12,854 bases of DNA, from the NCBI GenBank assembly GCA_029942205.1, contig JAOZTL010000028.1, forward strand, positions 1 through 12,854, written 5' to 3'. A program made the translations under genes and the position numbers. Of the stretch, positions 1 to 7,964 are shown piece by piece (position 1 is the first letter of the stretch; each line of letters begins with the position of its first letter). This DNA is from Bacteroidales bacterium (GTDB taxonomy: Bacteria > Bacteroidota > Bacteroidia > Bacteroidales > JAOZTL01). Below the pieces are notes generated by a model, which worked only from the letters and a program-made list of their open reading frames with translations, did not search any database and was not told the origin of the DNA.

Positions 1-1
1 T

Positions 2-838
2 GCTGGTGAAAATAGACCTACGGGAGCAATGATTTCATTTTGGATAAAAAAAGAAAAAATAAGTAAGAAGAAAGGTGCGAAAAAAGCAAAAAAGGATAGC
101 GTATTCTTATACATATTTGACGATCAGAACAATAAAATACGTACGATTCGGTATAAGGTTAAAAACGGTATGAACCGTGTTAATTGGCAATTGCGACAGA
201 AAGGTATTCGTTACCCAAGTAATCGGAAAATAAGAAAATCGGCACAAGAGCCTTCGGGAATTTCGGTGCTGCCTGGTAAGTATAAACTAAAAATTAGCTA
301 CCAAAATTCAAGCGACTCTACCGAAATTGAAGTAAAACCCGATCCTAGACTGAAAATTGATTGGAATACGGTGAAAGCAAATCGATTATATTTCTTGCAA
401 TTGATGGATAAAGTGGTACTGCTAAGCAAAGCGACAATCCAATTGAATGAAGTGGAGAAGACTCTAAAGCAAATTAGTGCGCAATTAGCCGACAATAAGG
501 AAGAGAAATATAAAGACTTGAAAAAAAGCTGTAAAGCAATGCAAGATTCAGTGAAAAACCTAAAAGCACTCGTACTAAGCGACTCGAAAGCAAAGGGAAT
601 ACAGGATAATTCGGATAAATTATCGAGTAAATTGAGACGTGCTACGGGATATTTCAGAAATTTATACGAGCCTATTGGTGAGAATCAAAAGAATGCCATT
701 CGCTTGTTATTCAATGATACAAAAATAGTAATGGATAAGTTTTCTGTTTTCTTTGAACAGCAACTGCCTGCTTTCGAGAAGGAATTGGAACAAAATCCTA
801 TTCCTATGTTTAAGCCTTATCAAAGCTTTGACTTTTAG
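2..838 (+). CDS. C-terminal part of a sortilin/VPS10-like (BNR-repeat glycosyl hydrolase-like) protein, 5' end outside window
   Basis: The reading frame is open from base 2 with no start needed before the ATG at 29, so this is the tail of a longer gene. The first residues read AGENRPTGAMISFWIKK, which matches the 'NPPxGAxIxYxLK' junction that follows the beta-propeller in the large Bacteroidota VPS10/sortilin-like proteins. After it come the family's 'VRNRVNWQLR'-like strand (here GMNRVNWQLR), a 'VLPGKYKLKI' strand and 'VKPDPRL', together an Ig-like C-terminal region. A helical, probably coiled-coil segment (about residues 115–235 counted from the ATG at 29) ends the protein. These proteins are usually secreted; their substrates are poorly known, and many are annotated only as glycosyl hydrolases. 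The Lys-rich stretch just after the junction (about residues 7–22) is unusual. The family call rests only on the C-terminal motifs, since the propeller is not in the window. Confidence 0.7.
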   Translation, partial: AGENRPTGAMISFWIKKEKISKKKGAKKAKKDSVFLYIFDDQNNKIRTIRYKVKNGMNRVNWQLRQKGIRYPSNRKIRKSAQEPSGISVLPGKYKLKISYQNSSDSTEIEVKPDPRLKIDWNTVKANRLYFLQLMDKVVLLSKATIQLNEVEKTLKQISAQLADNKEEKYKDLKKSCKAMQDSVKNLKALVLSDSKAKGIQDNSDKLSSKLRRATGYFRNLYEPIGENQKNAIRLLFNDTKIVMDKFSVFFEQQLPAFEKELEQNPIPMFKPYQSFDF

Positions 839-864
839 ATCTGCGATCTTTTGGCCCCTTGTAT

Positions 865-903
865 AGACGCTCGAATGTCTTACGGACGATTCGAGGTCTT
901 TTT
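865..903 (+). terminator. Rho-independent terminator after the sortilin-like gene
   Basis: An interrupted stem pairs 865–879 with 885–899 around the loop TTACG (880–884). The core is TCGAATGTC against GACGATTCGA with one bulged G, extended by an outer AGAC/GTCT pairing with a bulge. The run CTTTTT (898–903) follows directly. It lies 27 bases after the stop codon at 838. The hairpin is clear in the sequence; its activity is inferred. Confidence 0.65.
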
Positions 904-933
904 CGGGTTTGGTGTATTCGTAATTGTTTTTAA

Positions 934-948
934 TTTTTTTTTTTTTTT
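934..948. repeat. 15-base poly-T homopolymer in the 5' region of the EamA transporter gene
   Basis: Fifteen consecutive T residues end 27 bases before the ATG at 976. The run sits within the probable promoter or leader of the transporter gene. Tracts this long are prone to slippage in replication and in sequencing, so the exact length may vary. It is too far from the hairpin at 865–899 to serve as its U-tract. Confidence 0.85.
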
Positions 949-975
949 GAATAGAGCTTCCGCAAAGAAATACAC

Positions 976-1860
976 ATGATAAAAAACGAACGATTAAAAG
1001 GCTATGCATTAAGCATATTAGCCACCATTGCCCTTTCCAATGTTTACATATTCAGCAAAGCAGCCCTAAGTGAGGTTCATATTAGTCAATTTGGCTTTTA
1101 CTGGTTCGGAATAGCCATTATATTGAATAGTGCTTATATCATAAGTCGCAAGAAGCATAAAAAGATCAAATTATTAACACGCAAGCAGCATAAGACCATT
1201 ATTTTATTAGGATTAATAGAAGTTGTATCCACTACACTATTTTTTTCGAGTATCCACATTGTACCCAATCCAGCAGTAGTGTCTTTTCTGAGCAATATAG
1301 GTACTGTATTTGTTATTATGTTGGGCTTCTTGTTCTTGAGCGAACGCTTCAATACCCTCCAAATAGTAGGTATTGCGCTTACTTTGATTGGGGCGTTTAT
1401 CATTAGCTTTAATCGCAACAGCTCGCTCAACGATTTCTTTGTACCAGGCACATGGTTTATTCTCGGCTCGGCTTTACTTGGCGCAATTGCTGTTATTATT
1501 GCCAAAAAGAATATCGGACACATCGAGCCTGCCTTCTTGGGACTTAACCGATCCATCTATTTATTTATATTTTCATCCGTAATGCTTCTTGTTTTCGATC
1601 AATCACTCGAAATAAGTACACATGCACTGTTTAATATCACGCTTGGTTCTATACTCGGACCTTTCTTTGCTATCCTTACTTCACTCATGGCTCTTAAATA
1701 TATCGAAGCTTCATTAACTTCTATCGTTATGAGTAGCAAAAGCTTGTTTGTGCTTATTGGTGCATATATTTATTTTGATATAATTGCATTTGACTATCAA
1801 ATATTTGGTGGAATCTTAACCATTATAGGAGTAATCATTATTACAAAAGGGAAAAAATAG
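976..1860 (+). CDS. EamA-family (drug/metabolite transporter superfamily) permease
   Basis: The 294-residue product is almost wholly hydrophobic, with about ten predicted membrane spans arranged as two EamA repeats (roughly residues 8–143 and 155–291), the usual length and layout of this inner-membrane family. The first repeat carries the typical end 'NPAVVSFLSNIGTVFVIMLG' followed by LSERF (121–125) and 'VGIALTLIGAFII'. The second ends with the parallel 'FGGILTIIGVIIITKG'. Members export or exchange amino acids, nucleosides or other metabolites; the substrate cannot be told from sequence. The ATG at 976 gives the expected cytoplasmic N-terminus (MIKNERLKGYALS) before the first span; no clear Shine-Dalgarno sequence is present, as is usual in this phylum. 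It appears to be a single-gene unit, with a terminator upstream and a separate promoter for purH downstream. Confidence 0.88.
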   Translation: MIKNERLKGYALSILATIALSNVYIFSKAALSEVHISQFGFYWFGIAIILNSAYIISRKKHKKIKLLTRKQHKTIILLGLIEVVSTTLFFSSIHIVPNPAVVSFLSNIGTVFVIMLGFLFLSERFNTLQIVGIALTLIGAFIISFNRNSSLNDFFVPGTWFILGSALLGAIAVIIAKKNIGHIEPAFLGLNRSIYLFIFSSVMLLVFDQSLEISTHALFNITLGSILGPFFAILTSLMALKYIEASLTSIVMSSKSLFVLIGAYIYFDIIAFDYQIFGGILTIIGVIIITKGKK

Positions 1861-1965
1861 GCAGTAAAAATATACGATTTAAGTTTATTTTTTGATAAAA
1901 AGAAAAAAATACATATTCGTTGAAAAATAAATAGAAAAAACTGGGTATAAAATAAGCAAAATTAA

Positions 1966-1973
1966 TACCTTTG
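1966..1973 (+). promoter_or_regulatory. Bacteroidota-type -7 promoter element (TACCTTTG) for purH
   Basis: TACCTTTG is an exact match to the TAnnTTTG -7 consensus used by the Bacteroidota primary sigma factor. It lies 29 bases before the purH ATG, in an A/T-rich intergenic region. The -33 element (TTTG) is poorly conserved: only CTGG at about 1941–1944 is at a suitable distance. Transcription would start near 1980 and give a leader of about 20 bases. The motif is seen; its use is inferred. Confidence 0.6.
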
Positions 1974-2002
1974 CAAAATATCCTGAAACGTATAAAGAGA
2001 TA

Positions 2003-3529
2003 ATGAATCATACAAGAAAAATTCAATCAGCTCTAATCTCGGTTTTTCATAAAGACCGACTAGAAGCGATCGTACAAAAACTAGCAGCCTTGGGTGTGAA
2101 AATATACTCTACTGGAGGAACACAAAGCTTTATAGAAGCACAAGACATCGCAGTAACGGCTGTTGAGGATCTGACAGGCTACCCATCAATACTTGGTGGT
2201 AGAGTAAAAACCTTACACCCAAAAGTATTTGGAGGCATCTTAAACCGACGAGAAAATACCCAAGATCAAGCACACGTGCAGGAATATGACATTCCGTCTA
2301 TCGACTTGGTTATTGTTGATTTATATCCGTTTGAGCAAACCGTAGCTTCTGGTGCCAGCGAAGCCGACATCATCGAGAAAATAGACATTGGTGGCATTTC
2401 ACTTATTCGTGCAGCAGCCAAAAACTATGCCGATGTGCTTACCGTGTCCTCACAAAACCAATACGATGCTTTGCTCGACCTGCTAGAACAACAAAATGGC
2501 GAAACCAGCTTAGAAGATAGACGTAAATTTGCAGCAGATGCTTTTGATGTTTCATCGCATTACGATACAGCTATTTACAATTACTTTCAAGAAGGCAAGC
2601 AAGCCGATTCTTTTAAGTACAGCATTCATGAAGCCAAACAATTACGTTATGGCGAAAATCCACACCAAGTAGGATTCTTCTATGGTAAACTGAACGATTT
2701 GTTCGACCAATTGCACGGAAAAGAAATCTCGTACAACAATCTTCTCGACATCGAAGCTGCCGTCAATTTAATAGCAGAATTTACAGAAACCACCTTCGCC
2801 ATCATGAAACACAACAATGCTTGTGGATTGGCATCACGCCCCAATTTACTGGATGCATGGATGGATGCACTTGCAGGCGATCCTGTTTCGGCATTTGGTG
2901 GCGTATTGATCTGTAACCGTGCCGTAGACGAAGCCACAGCCGAAGAGGTCAATAAATTATTCTTTGAGATAATCATCGCACCAAGTTACGACGAAGCGGC
3001 ATTGAGGATATTGAAGAAAAAGAAAAAACGTATTGTTCTTATTCAAAAAGAACAGGAATTACCTAAAACACAGTTTCGCACACTCCTCAATGGCGTTCTG
3101 ATGCAAGAACGAGATTTGAAGATGGAAACAGCAGACGAAATGAAAAATGTAACCGAAAGCTCTGCTAGCGAACAGGAAATTGCAGACTTGGTGTTTGCTA
3201 ACAAATTAGTAAAGCATTCCAAATCGAATACCATTGTTTTGGCAAAAAACGGACAGCTTTTTGCAAGTGGAGTAGGACAGACCTCTCGGGTAGATGCTCT
3301 AAAGCAAGCGATACACAAAGCAGAAAGTTTTCATTTCGACCTGAAAGGCGCAGCAATGGCTTCTGACGCATTCTTTCCGTTTAAGGATTCTGTAGAAATT
3401 GCATACGCAGCAGGTATTCGCTCGGTGGTACAGCCTGGTGGTTCTATTCGTGATCAAGAAACTATCGATTTTTGCAATGAAAACAATATAGCCATGGTAT
3501 TTACAGGAATCAGGCATTTTAAACATTAA
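2003..3529 (+). CDS. purH: Bifunctional AICAR transformylase / IMP cyclohydrolase (PurH)
   Basis: PurH catalyses the last two steps of de novo purine synthesis in the cytoplasm: formyl transfer from 10-formyl-tetrahydrofolate to AICAR, then closure of FAICAR to IMP. The 508 residues match the family length. The N-terminal MGS-like cyclohydrolase domain (about 1–190) shows STGGT (36–40) and the signature GRVKTLHPKVFGGIL (66–80). The transformylase domain carries the catalytic Lys-His in KHNNACG (K269, H270), followed by 'GDPVSAFGGVL'. The C-terminus reads 'VVQPGGSIRDQE…MVFTGIRHFKH', the intact family ending. The ATG at 2003 places KIQSALISV at the expected N-terminus. A TACCTTTG promoter element lies 29 bases upstream. 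The gene sits before mreB, a neighbourhood common in Bacteroidales, and read-through into mreB across the 100-base gap is possible. Nothing suggests damage. Confidence 0.97.
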   Translation: MNHTRKIQSALISVFHKDRLEAIVQKLAALGVKIYSTGGTQSFIEAQDIAVTAVEDLTGYPSILGGRVKTLHPKVFGGILNRRENTQDQAHVQEYDIPSIDLVIVDLYPFEQTVASGASEADIIEKIDIGGISLIRAAAKNYADVLTVSSQNQYDALLDLLEQQNGETSLEDRRKFAADAFDVSSHYDTAIYNYFQEGKQADSFKYSIHEAKQLRYGENPHQVGFFYGKLNDLFDQLHGKEISYNNLLDIEAAVNLIAEFTETTFAIMKHNNACGLASRPNLLDAWMDALAGDPVSAFGGVLICNRAVDEATAEEVNKLFFEIIIAPSYDEAALRILKKKKKRIVLIQKEQELPKTQFRTLLNGVLMQERDLKMETADEMKNVTESSASEQEIADLVFANKLVKHSKSNTIVLAKNGQLFASGVGQTSRVDALKQAIHKAESFHFDLKGAAMASDAFFPFKDSVEIAYAAGIRSVVQPGGSIRDQETIDFCNENNIAMVFTGIRHFKH

Positions 3530-3544
3530 TAGGTCGAAGACCTA
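3530..3544 (+). other. Perfect small stem-loop immediately after the purH stop
   Basis: TAGGTC (3530–3535) pairs perfectly with GACCTA (3539–3544) around the three-base loop GAA. No T-tract follows, so it is not a standard terminator. It could protect or process the 3' end of the purH message, or be incidental. The purH–mreB gap (3530–3629) holds nothing else I can support. Confidence 0.4.
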
Positions 3545-3629
3545 GAAGTGAAGGATTACTGGAATTGCGTAAGCAATATCAAACAGCAGCTAAATTTTTA
3601 CATAAACACATCATTATACTTTTAACTGA

Positions 3630-4652
3630 ATGGGATTATTCTCTTTTTTAACACAGGAAATAGCAATAGATTTAGGCACAGCTAACACGATTATTATTCA
3701 TCATGATAAGATTGTTGTCGATGAGCCGTCTATCGTAGCTATTGACCAAACGACAGGAAAACTAATAGCTATTGGTACACGTGCACGCCAAATGCATGGA
3801 AAAACCCACGAAAACATCCGAACAATACGACCATTGCGAGATGGAGTAATTGCCGATTTTAATTCTGCCGAATTAATGATTCGTGGTATGATCAAAATGA
3901 TTAATACCAAAGGAAGATTGATTACTCCTTCTTTGAAATTAGTGATTTGTATTCCCTCGGGAAGTACCGAAGTCGAAGTGCGTGCCGTACGTGATTCATC
4001 CGAACATGCTGGGGCAAGAGAAGTGTATATGATTCATGAGCCTATGGCTGCTGCTATTGGTATCGGTATCGATGTGGAAGCTCCTGAAGGTAGCATGGTG
4101 GTAGACATCGGAGGAGGAACAACCGAAATTGCCGTTATTTCGTTAGGTGGAATAGTGGCTAATCGCTCTATTCGTATTGCTGGTGATGATTTTACCGATG
4201 ATATTCGTGAGTACATGCGTCACCAACACAACATCAAAATTGGTGAACGAACAGCCGAAGCGATCAAGATAAATGTAGGTTCGGCATTGCCCGATTTGGA
4301 AGAGCCACCATCAGATTACATGGTGAGAGGTCCACATCAAATGACAGCTTTACCTGTTGAAATTCCTGTGTCGTATCAAGAAATTGCTCACTGTTTGGAT
4401 AAATCTATCTCAAAAGTGGAAACAGCGATATTGAATGTGCTTGAGCGTACTCCGCCAGAGTTATATGCAGATATTTTCAAGAATGGAATATACCTTGCTG
4501 GTGGTGGTGCTTTGCTTCGTGGATTGGATAAGCGATTGTCCGACAAAACTAATATCCCCGTTCATATTGCAGAAGATCCTTTGCATGCAGTAGCACGAGG
4601 AACAGGTATTGCATTGAAGAATGTCGATAAATTCCAGTTTTTATTAAAATAA
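3630..4652 (+). CDS. mreB: Rod-shape-determining actin-like protein MreB
   Basis: MreB is a bacterial actin homologue that forms ATP-dependent filaments under the inner membrane and positions the elongasome for lateral-wall synthesis. The 340 residues are of normal length. The phosphate-1 loop is IDLGTANT (about 13–20), preceded by a short N-terminal hydrophobic segment (MGLFSFLTQEIA) that could touch the membrane. Further hallmarks are KTHENIRTIRPLRDGVIADF, 'SEHAGAREVYMIHEPMAAAIG', the phosphate-2 motif 'VVDIGGGTTEIAVISLGG', 'IKINVGSA', and the adenine-binding 'GIYLAGGGALLRGLDKRL'. The wording is close to that of Bacteroidales MreB. The start at 3630 is supported by the conserved MGLFSF opening. 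It is followed by a terminator-like hairpin and then mreC, so it may be expressed at a higher level than the downstream genes. Confidence 0.98.
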   Translation: MGLFSFLTQEIAIDLGTANTIIIHHDKIVVDEPSIVAIDQTTGKLIAIGTRARQMHGKTHENIRTIRPLRDGVIADFNSAELMIRGMIKMINTKGRLITPSLKLVICIPSGSTEVEVRAVRDSSEHAGAREVYMIHEPMAAAIGIGIDVEAPEGSMVVDIGGGTTEIAVISLGGIVANRSIRIAGDDFTDDIREYMRHQHNIKIGERTAEAIKINVGSALPDLEEPPSDYMVRGPHQMTALPVEIPVSYQEIAHCLDKSISKVETAILNVLERTPPELYADIFKNGIYLAGGGALLRGLDKRLSDKTNIPVHIAEDPLHAVARGTGIALKNVDKFQFLLK

Positions 4653-4670
4653 AACAGTTTACTTCAAATA

Positions 4671-4724
4671 AGATTGTCTGAAAAAAGAAGCAATACAAAG
4701 CATCTCTTTTCAGACAATTTGTTT
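4671..4724 (+). terminator. Terminator-like hairpin between mreB and mreC (possible attenuator)
   Basis: ATTGTCTGAAAA (4673–4684) pairs perfectly with TTTTCAGACAAT (4707–4718), extended by one G·T and one A–T pair to 4671 and 4720. The loop is 22 bases, and the short U-rich tail TTGTTT (4719–4724) follows. The stem lies 18 bases after the mreB stop and ends 26 bases before the mreC start. The tail is interrupted by a G and the stem is AT-rich, so partial termination is more likely than full. Function is inferred. Confidence 0.5.
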
Positions 4725-4746
4725 ACAGATTTAGAGAAGATTCGCA

Positions 4747-5577
4747 ATGAACAATCTCGTCAAACTACTTATTCGTTTTCATTTCTTTCTCATTTTCTTC
4801 GTATTCGAGGCTTTTGCGTTATACCTTGCTGTTAGCAACAATACGCAACGATCTGAATCTGTATTAAATTCGGCAAATTCGTTTACTGGTGCTGTACATG
4901 AATGGACAAGTTCGTATGTCGAATATTTTTCGTTGAAAGATGAAAATGAAAAACTAACAGGGAATTATGTTGCACTTTTTGATGCAATGCCTACTAATTA
5001 TCGGATCGATACGCTCGGTTTTTATTTTAGAGACGATTCGCTAGATTATCAAAGACAATTTCGCTTCAAAACAGCAAAGGTTATTAATAATTCGGTGTAT
5101 CGCCAAAAAAACTATTTGACTATAAATAAAGGAATGTTGCAAGGTATTGAATCTGAAATGGTGGTAATTTCGCCTTCGGGAGTTGTTGGTATCGTTACAT
5201 CGGTTAGTGAAAATTATTCCCTCGTTATTTCCTTACTCAATACGCAAATTGGGATTAGTGCTAAGTTTAAGAAAAACGATTATTTTGGGTCGGTGCAATG
5301 GGATGGAAAAAACTACCTGCAAGCAAAGTTATTTGGAATACCGAATCATGTGGAAATAGCACAAAATGATACCATTGTTACTAGCGGTTTCTCGGCAATA
5401 TTTCCTGTCGGTGTCGCAATAGGTACGGTGGAGTCTTTTTCTAAAAATGGAGGTGATAATTTTTATAATATTACAATTAATTTAAGTTCGGATTTCAAGA
5501 ATATTTCTAACGTATTCGTTATCGAAAATGTAATGAAAAAAGAACAAGTAGAACTGGAAAGTACCGTAGAGAAATAA
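4747..5577 (+). CDS. mreC: Rod-shape-determining protein MreC
   Basis: MreC is a bitopic inner-membrane protein whose periplasmic part binds and activates PBP2–RodA. The 276 residues are of normal length. One N-terminal membrane span (about 8–29, FHFFLIFFVFEAFALYLAV) is followed by a helical, dimer-forming segment around DENEKL (65–70) and then the two-barrel MreC domain. Recognisable pieces are 'YLTINKGMLQGIESEMVVIS' (about 123–142), 'GVVGIVTSVSENYSLVISLL' (145–164) and 'VTSGFSAIFPVGVAIGTV' (211–228), the last being the usual conserved stretch of the second barrel. The C-terminus ends in a short charged tail. mreD follows after 33 bases, consistent with one operon. The position after a hairpin suggests reduced expression relative to mreB. 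Confidence 0.95.
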   Translation: MNNLVKLLIRFHFFLIFFVFEAFALYLAVSNNTQRSESVLNSANSFTGAVHEWTSSYVEYFSLKDENEKLTGNYVALFDAMPTNYRIDTLGFYFRDDSLDYQRQFRFKTAKVINNSVYRQKNYLTINKGMLQGIESEMVVISPSGVVGIVTSVSENYSLVISLLNTQIGISAKFKKNDYFGSVQWDGKNYLQAKLFGIPNHVEIAQNDTIVTSGFSAIFPVGVAIGTVESFSKNGGDNFYNITINLSSDFKNISNVFVIENVMKKEQVELESTVEK

Positions 5578-5610
5578 ATAAGTCAATAAATTTTGCATTA
5601 GAGTTTCGTT

Positions 5611-6123
5611 ATGACATTAGATATATTTGGACGTAATATAATACAGTTTGTAGTATTGATTGTTTTGCAAGTATTGATTATCAATAATATAAATATTGGA
5701 GCATGGGGCATCACTCCATTCTTTTTTATTTTATTCATATTATTGTTGCCTTTTAATACGCCAAATTGGGTATTGATCGTAACTGCCTTTTTATTAGGAA
5801 TAGTTGTTGATGTTTTTTCGGATACACTTGGCTTAAATGCCTCGGCAGCAGTAATGATGGCCTTTGCCCGTCCACTAGTATTGAATGCCATTTCGCTTCG
5901 TGAAACTTACGATACAGCCATGTACCCAAAAGTTCATTATTTTGGCTTAGAGTGGTTCTTGAAATATTCCCTTAGTCTTACTTTTATTCATCAATTGATG
6001 TATTATTTGGTGGATGCATGGAGTTTTTCGGCTATTTTTATTGTTTTGATGAAGGCGATATTAGGAACATTAATTACGACTATCTTTATTGTTTTGAGTC
6101 AGTTCCTTATTTTTAGAAAATAA
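5611..6123 (+). CDS. mreD: Rod-shape-determining membrane protein MreD
   Basis: The 170-residue product is very hydrophobic, with about five or six predicted membrane spans, as expected of MreD, an inner-membrane partner that tunes the action of MreC on PBP2. The family's most recognisable element is present at about 63–88: 'GIVVDVFSDTLGLNASAAVMM' with Asp67 and Asp71, followed by ARP. Sequence conservation in this family is low, and the assignment also rests on gene order: it lies 33 bases after mreC and 29 bases before the PBP2 gene. The ATG at 5611 places a short polar segment before the first span. Confidence 0.92.
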   Translation: MTLDIFGRNIIQFVVLIVLQVLIINNINIGAWGITPFFFILFILLLPFNTPNWVLIVTAFLLGIVVDVFSDTLGLNASAAVMMAFARPLVLNAISLRETYDTAMYPKVHYFGLEWFLKYSLSLTFIHQLMYYLVDAWSFSAIFIVLMKAILGTLITTIFIVLSQFLIFRK

Positions 6124-6152
6124 CAACAATTACGTTTAAGATCATTAAGTAA

Positions 6153-7964
6153 ATGGATGATTATTTAGAAAATAGGAAGTATATTTTTGTTAGCATAGTA
6201 ATACTCATTAGTATTATATTTATCAGCAAACTGTTTGCTATTCAAGTAATGGACTCCACCTATAAACTTTCTGCCGAAAACAATGTATTTAGGCATGTAC
6301 CGCAGTATCCTGCTAGGGGCTTGATTTTTGATCGTAATGGCGAATTGCTTGTGTACAACAAGCCTGCTTACGATTTGATTGCTATTCCTAAAAATTTGGG
6401 AGAGTTTGATACCACCGACTTATGTAATATTCTACACGTAAAGAAAGAAATACTAATTGATAAAATTGATGAAGCTTGGCGGTTTTCTAAGCACAAACCA
6501 TCGGTGATCGTATCACAAATCAATTCGATGGATTATGCCATTTTACAAGAGAAAATGTATAAGTTCGATGGCTTTTATATTCAAGTGCGTAGTACCAGAG
6601 CTTACTTACAACCGATTGCAGCACACTTACTTGGATACACTGGAGAAGTGGATAGTTATGTTATTGAAAATAACCCATATTACAGCATGGGTGATTACAT
6701 AGGCATTAGTGGTATCGAAAAATCGTATGAAAAGGAGCTAAGAGGAAAAAAAGGAATAAATATTTTTTTGGTTGATGTACACAATCGGATAAAAGGAAAC
6801 TACAAAAACGGGAAACTGGATTCGGCAGCTGTCGTTGGTGCTAATCTTACTATAACGCTTGATTATGAATTGCAAGCTTTTGCCGAGCAGTTGATGGTAA
6901 ACAAAAAAGGAGGCATTGTAGCCATAGAACCAGCTACGGGCGAAATACTTGTACTGTCGAGTAGCCCTACTTACGACCCAAACATACTGACTAAGAATAG
7001 ATCCAGAAATTTTGCTGCTTTAAAAAATAATAGAAACAAGCCGTTGTTTAACCGGGCTTTACGTTCGACAAACCCACCTGGGTCAACTTTTAAAATGGTG
7101 AATGCACTCATTGGGCTCGAAGAAGGGGTGATAACTGAGTCGTCTGTTTTTGTGAGTAATTATGGCTATCGGGTTGGTAATCATATTGTGAAAGATCACA
7201 TCGGAGGTGCTATCAATTTTTCCACTTCTATTCAGCATTCAAGTAATGCTTACTATTGTCATGTTTTTCAGAGGATTATTGATGATAAGAAATTTCCAGA
7301 AGTAAGTTTTGCTTACGATAATTGGCGTAAGCATGTACAATCCTTTGGACTGGGAATCAAACTTGAAGTCGATTTGCTTGGCGAAAAGAAAGGTATTATT
7401 TATCAATCGGATCATTATAATAAATTCTACGGAAAAAATAGATGGAAATCAGGAACACTTATTTCTATGGCTATTGGGCAAGGTGAGCTAGGATTTACGC
7501 CATTACAAATTGCTAATATGACGGCTACCATTGCTAATAAAGGATATTACATCACACCGCATATTATAAGAAAAATAAGTGGGCAATCGTCTATTGATGA
7601 GAAATATAAAACAAAACATTATACGCAGATTAATCCAAAATATTATGATCCTGTAATTGATGCGATGGAGCTGGTGGTGAGATCGGGAACAGCAACGAGT
7701 GCTTTTTTGCCAAATATAGCAATCTGTGGAAAAACAGGAACAGCACAAAATCCGCACGGAAAGGATCACTCTATTTTTGTAGCTTTTGCACCTAAAGATA
7801 ATCCGAAAATAGCGGTAGCCGTATACGTTGAAAATGCAGGCTATGGATCTACATGGGCTGCTCCTATAGCCAGCTTGCTGATAGAGAGATATTTGACCGA
7901 TACCATTAGCCGTCCATTTGTCGAACAGCGCATGATAAATGCCGATTTAATAAACAGCAACTAA
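6153..7964 (+). CDS. mrdA: Penicillin-binding protein 2 (elongasome transpeptidase)
   Basis: PBP2 cross-links peptidoglycan made by RodA during cell elongation. The 603 residues are normal for the class B enzyme. A cytoplasmic tail and one membrane span (about 10–31) precede the dimerisation domain, which opens with the typical RGLIFDRNGELL (55–66). The transpeptidase domain carries all three active-site motifs: S311-T-F-K314 in 'NPPGSTFKM', S363-S-N365 in QHSSNAYY, and K527-T-G529 in CGKTGTAQNPHGKDHS. The catalytic serine and general-base lysine are intact, so an active beta-lactam target is expected. The stop codon at 7962–7964 touches the rodA start, so the two partners are probably translationally coupled. 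mreD lies 29 bases upstream. Confidence 0.97.
   Translation: MDDYLENRKYIFVSIVILISIIFISKLFAIQVMDSTYKLSAENNVFRHVPQYPARGLIFDRNGELLVYNKPAYDLIAIPKNLGEFDTTDLCNILHVKKEILIDKIDEAWRFSKHKPSVIVSQINSMDYAILQEKMYKFDGFYIQVRSTRAYLQPIAAHLLGYTGEVDSYVIENNPYYSMGDYIGISGIEKSYEKELRGKKGINIFLVDVHNRIKGNYKNGKLDSAAVVGANLTITLDYELQAFAEQLMVNKKGGIVAIEPATGEILVLSSSPTYDPNILTKNRSRNFAALKNNRNKPLFNRALRSTNPPGSTFKMVNALIGLEEGVITESSVFVSNYGYRVGNHIVKDHIGGAINFSTSIQHSSNAYYCHVFQRIIDDKKFPEVSFAYDNWRKHVQSFGLGIKLEVDLLGEKKGIIYQSDHYNKFYGKNRWKSGTLISMAIGQGELGFTPLQIANMTATIANKGYYITPHIIRKISGQSSIDEKYKTKHYTQINPKYYDPVIDAMELVVRSGTATSAFLPNIAICGKTGTAQNPHGKDHSIFVAFAPKDNPKIAVAVYVENAGYGSTWAAPIASLLIERYLTDTISRPFVEQRMINADLINSN

Noticed and set aside
1134..1556. 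140-codon open frame on the minus strand
   Set aside because: It lies wholly inside the EamA transporter gene in the opposite direction, and its product shows no family motifs, while the + strand frame is a clear transporter.
2990..3060. Lys-run in PurH (LKKKKKR) as a possible frameshift or insertion
   Set aside because: The frame stays intact on both sides, total length is normal for PurH, and a basic stretch at this place fits Bacteroidota PurH proteins.
2680..3526. Three minus-strand open frames inside purH
   Set aside because: They are shadows of a well-conserved coding gene and have no recognisable domains or promoters.
3617..3624. TACTTTTA as a -7 promoter element for mreB
   Set aside because: The final G of TAnnTTTG is missing, no -33 element is at a suitable distance, and the site is only six bases from the start codon.
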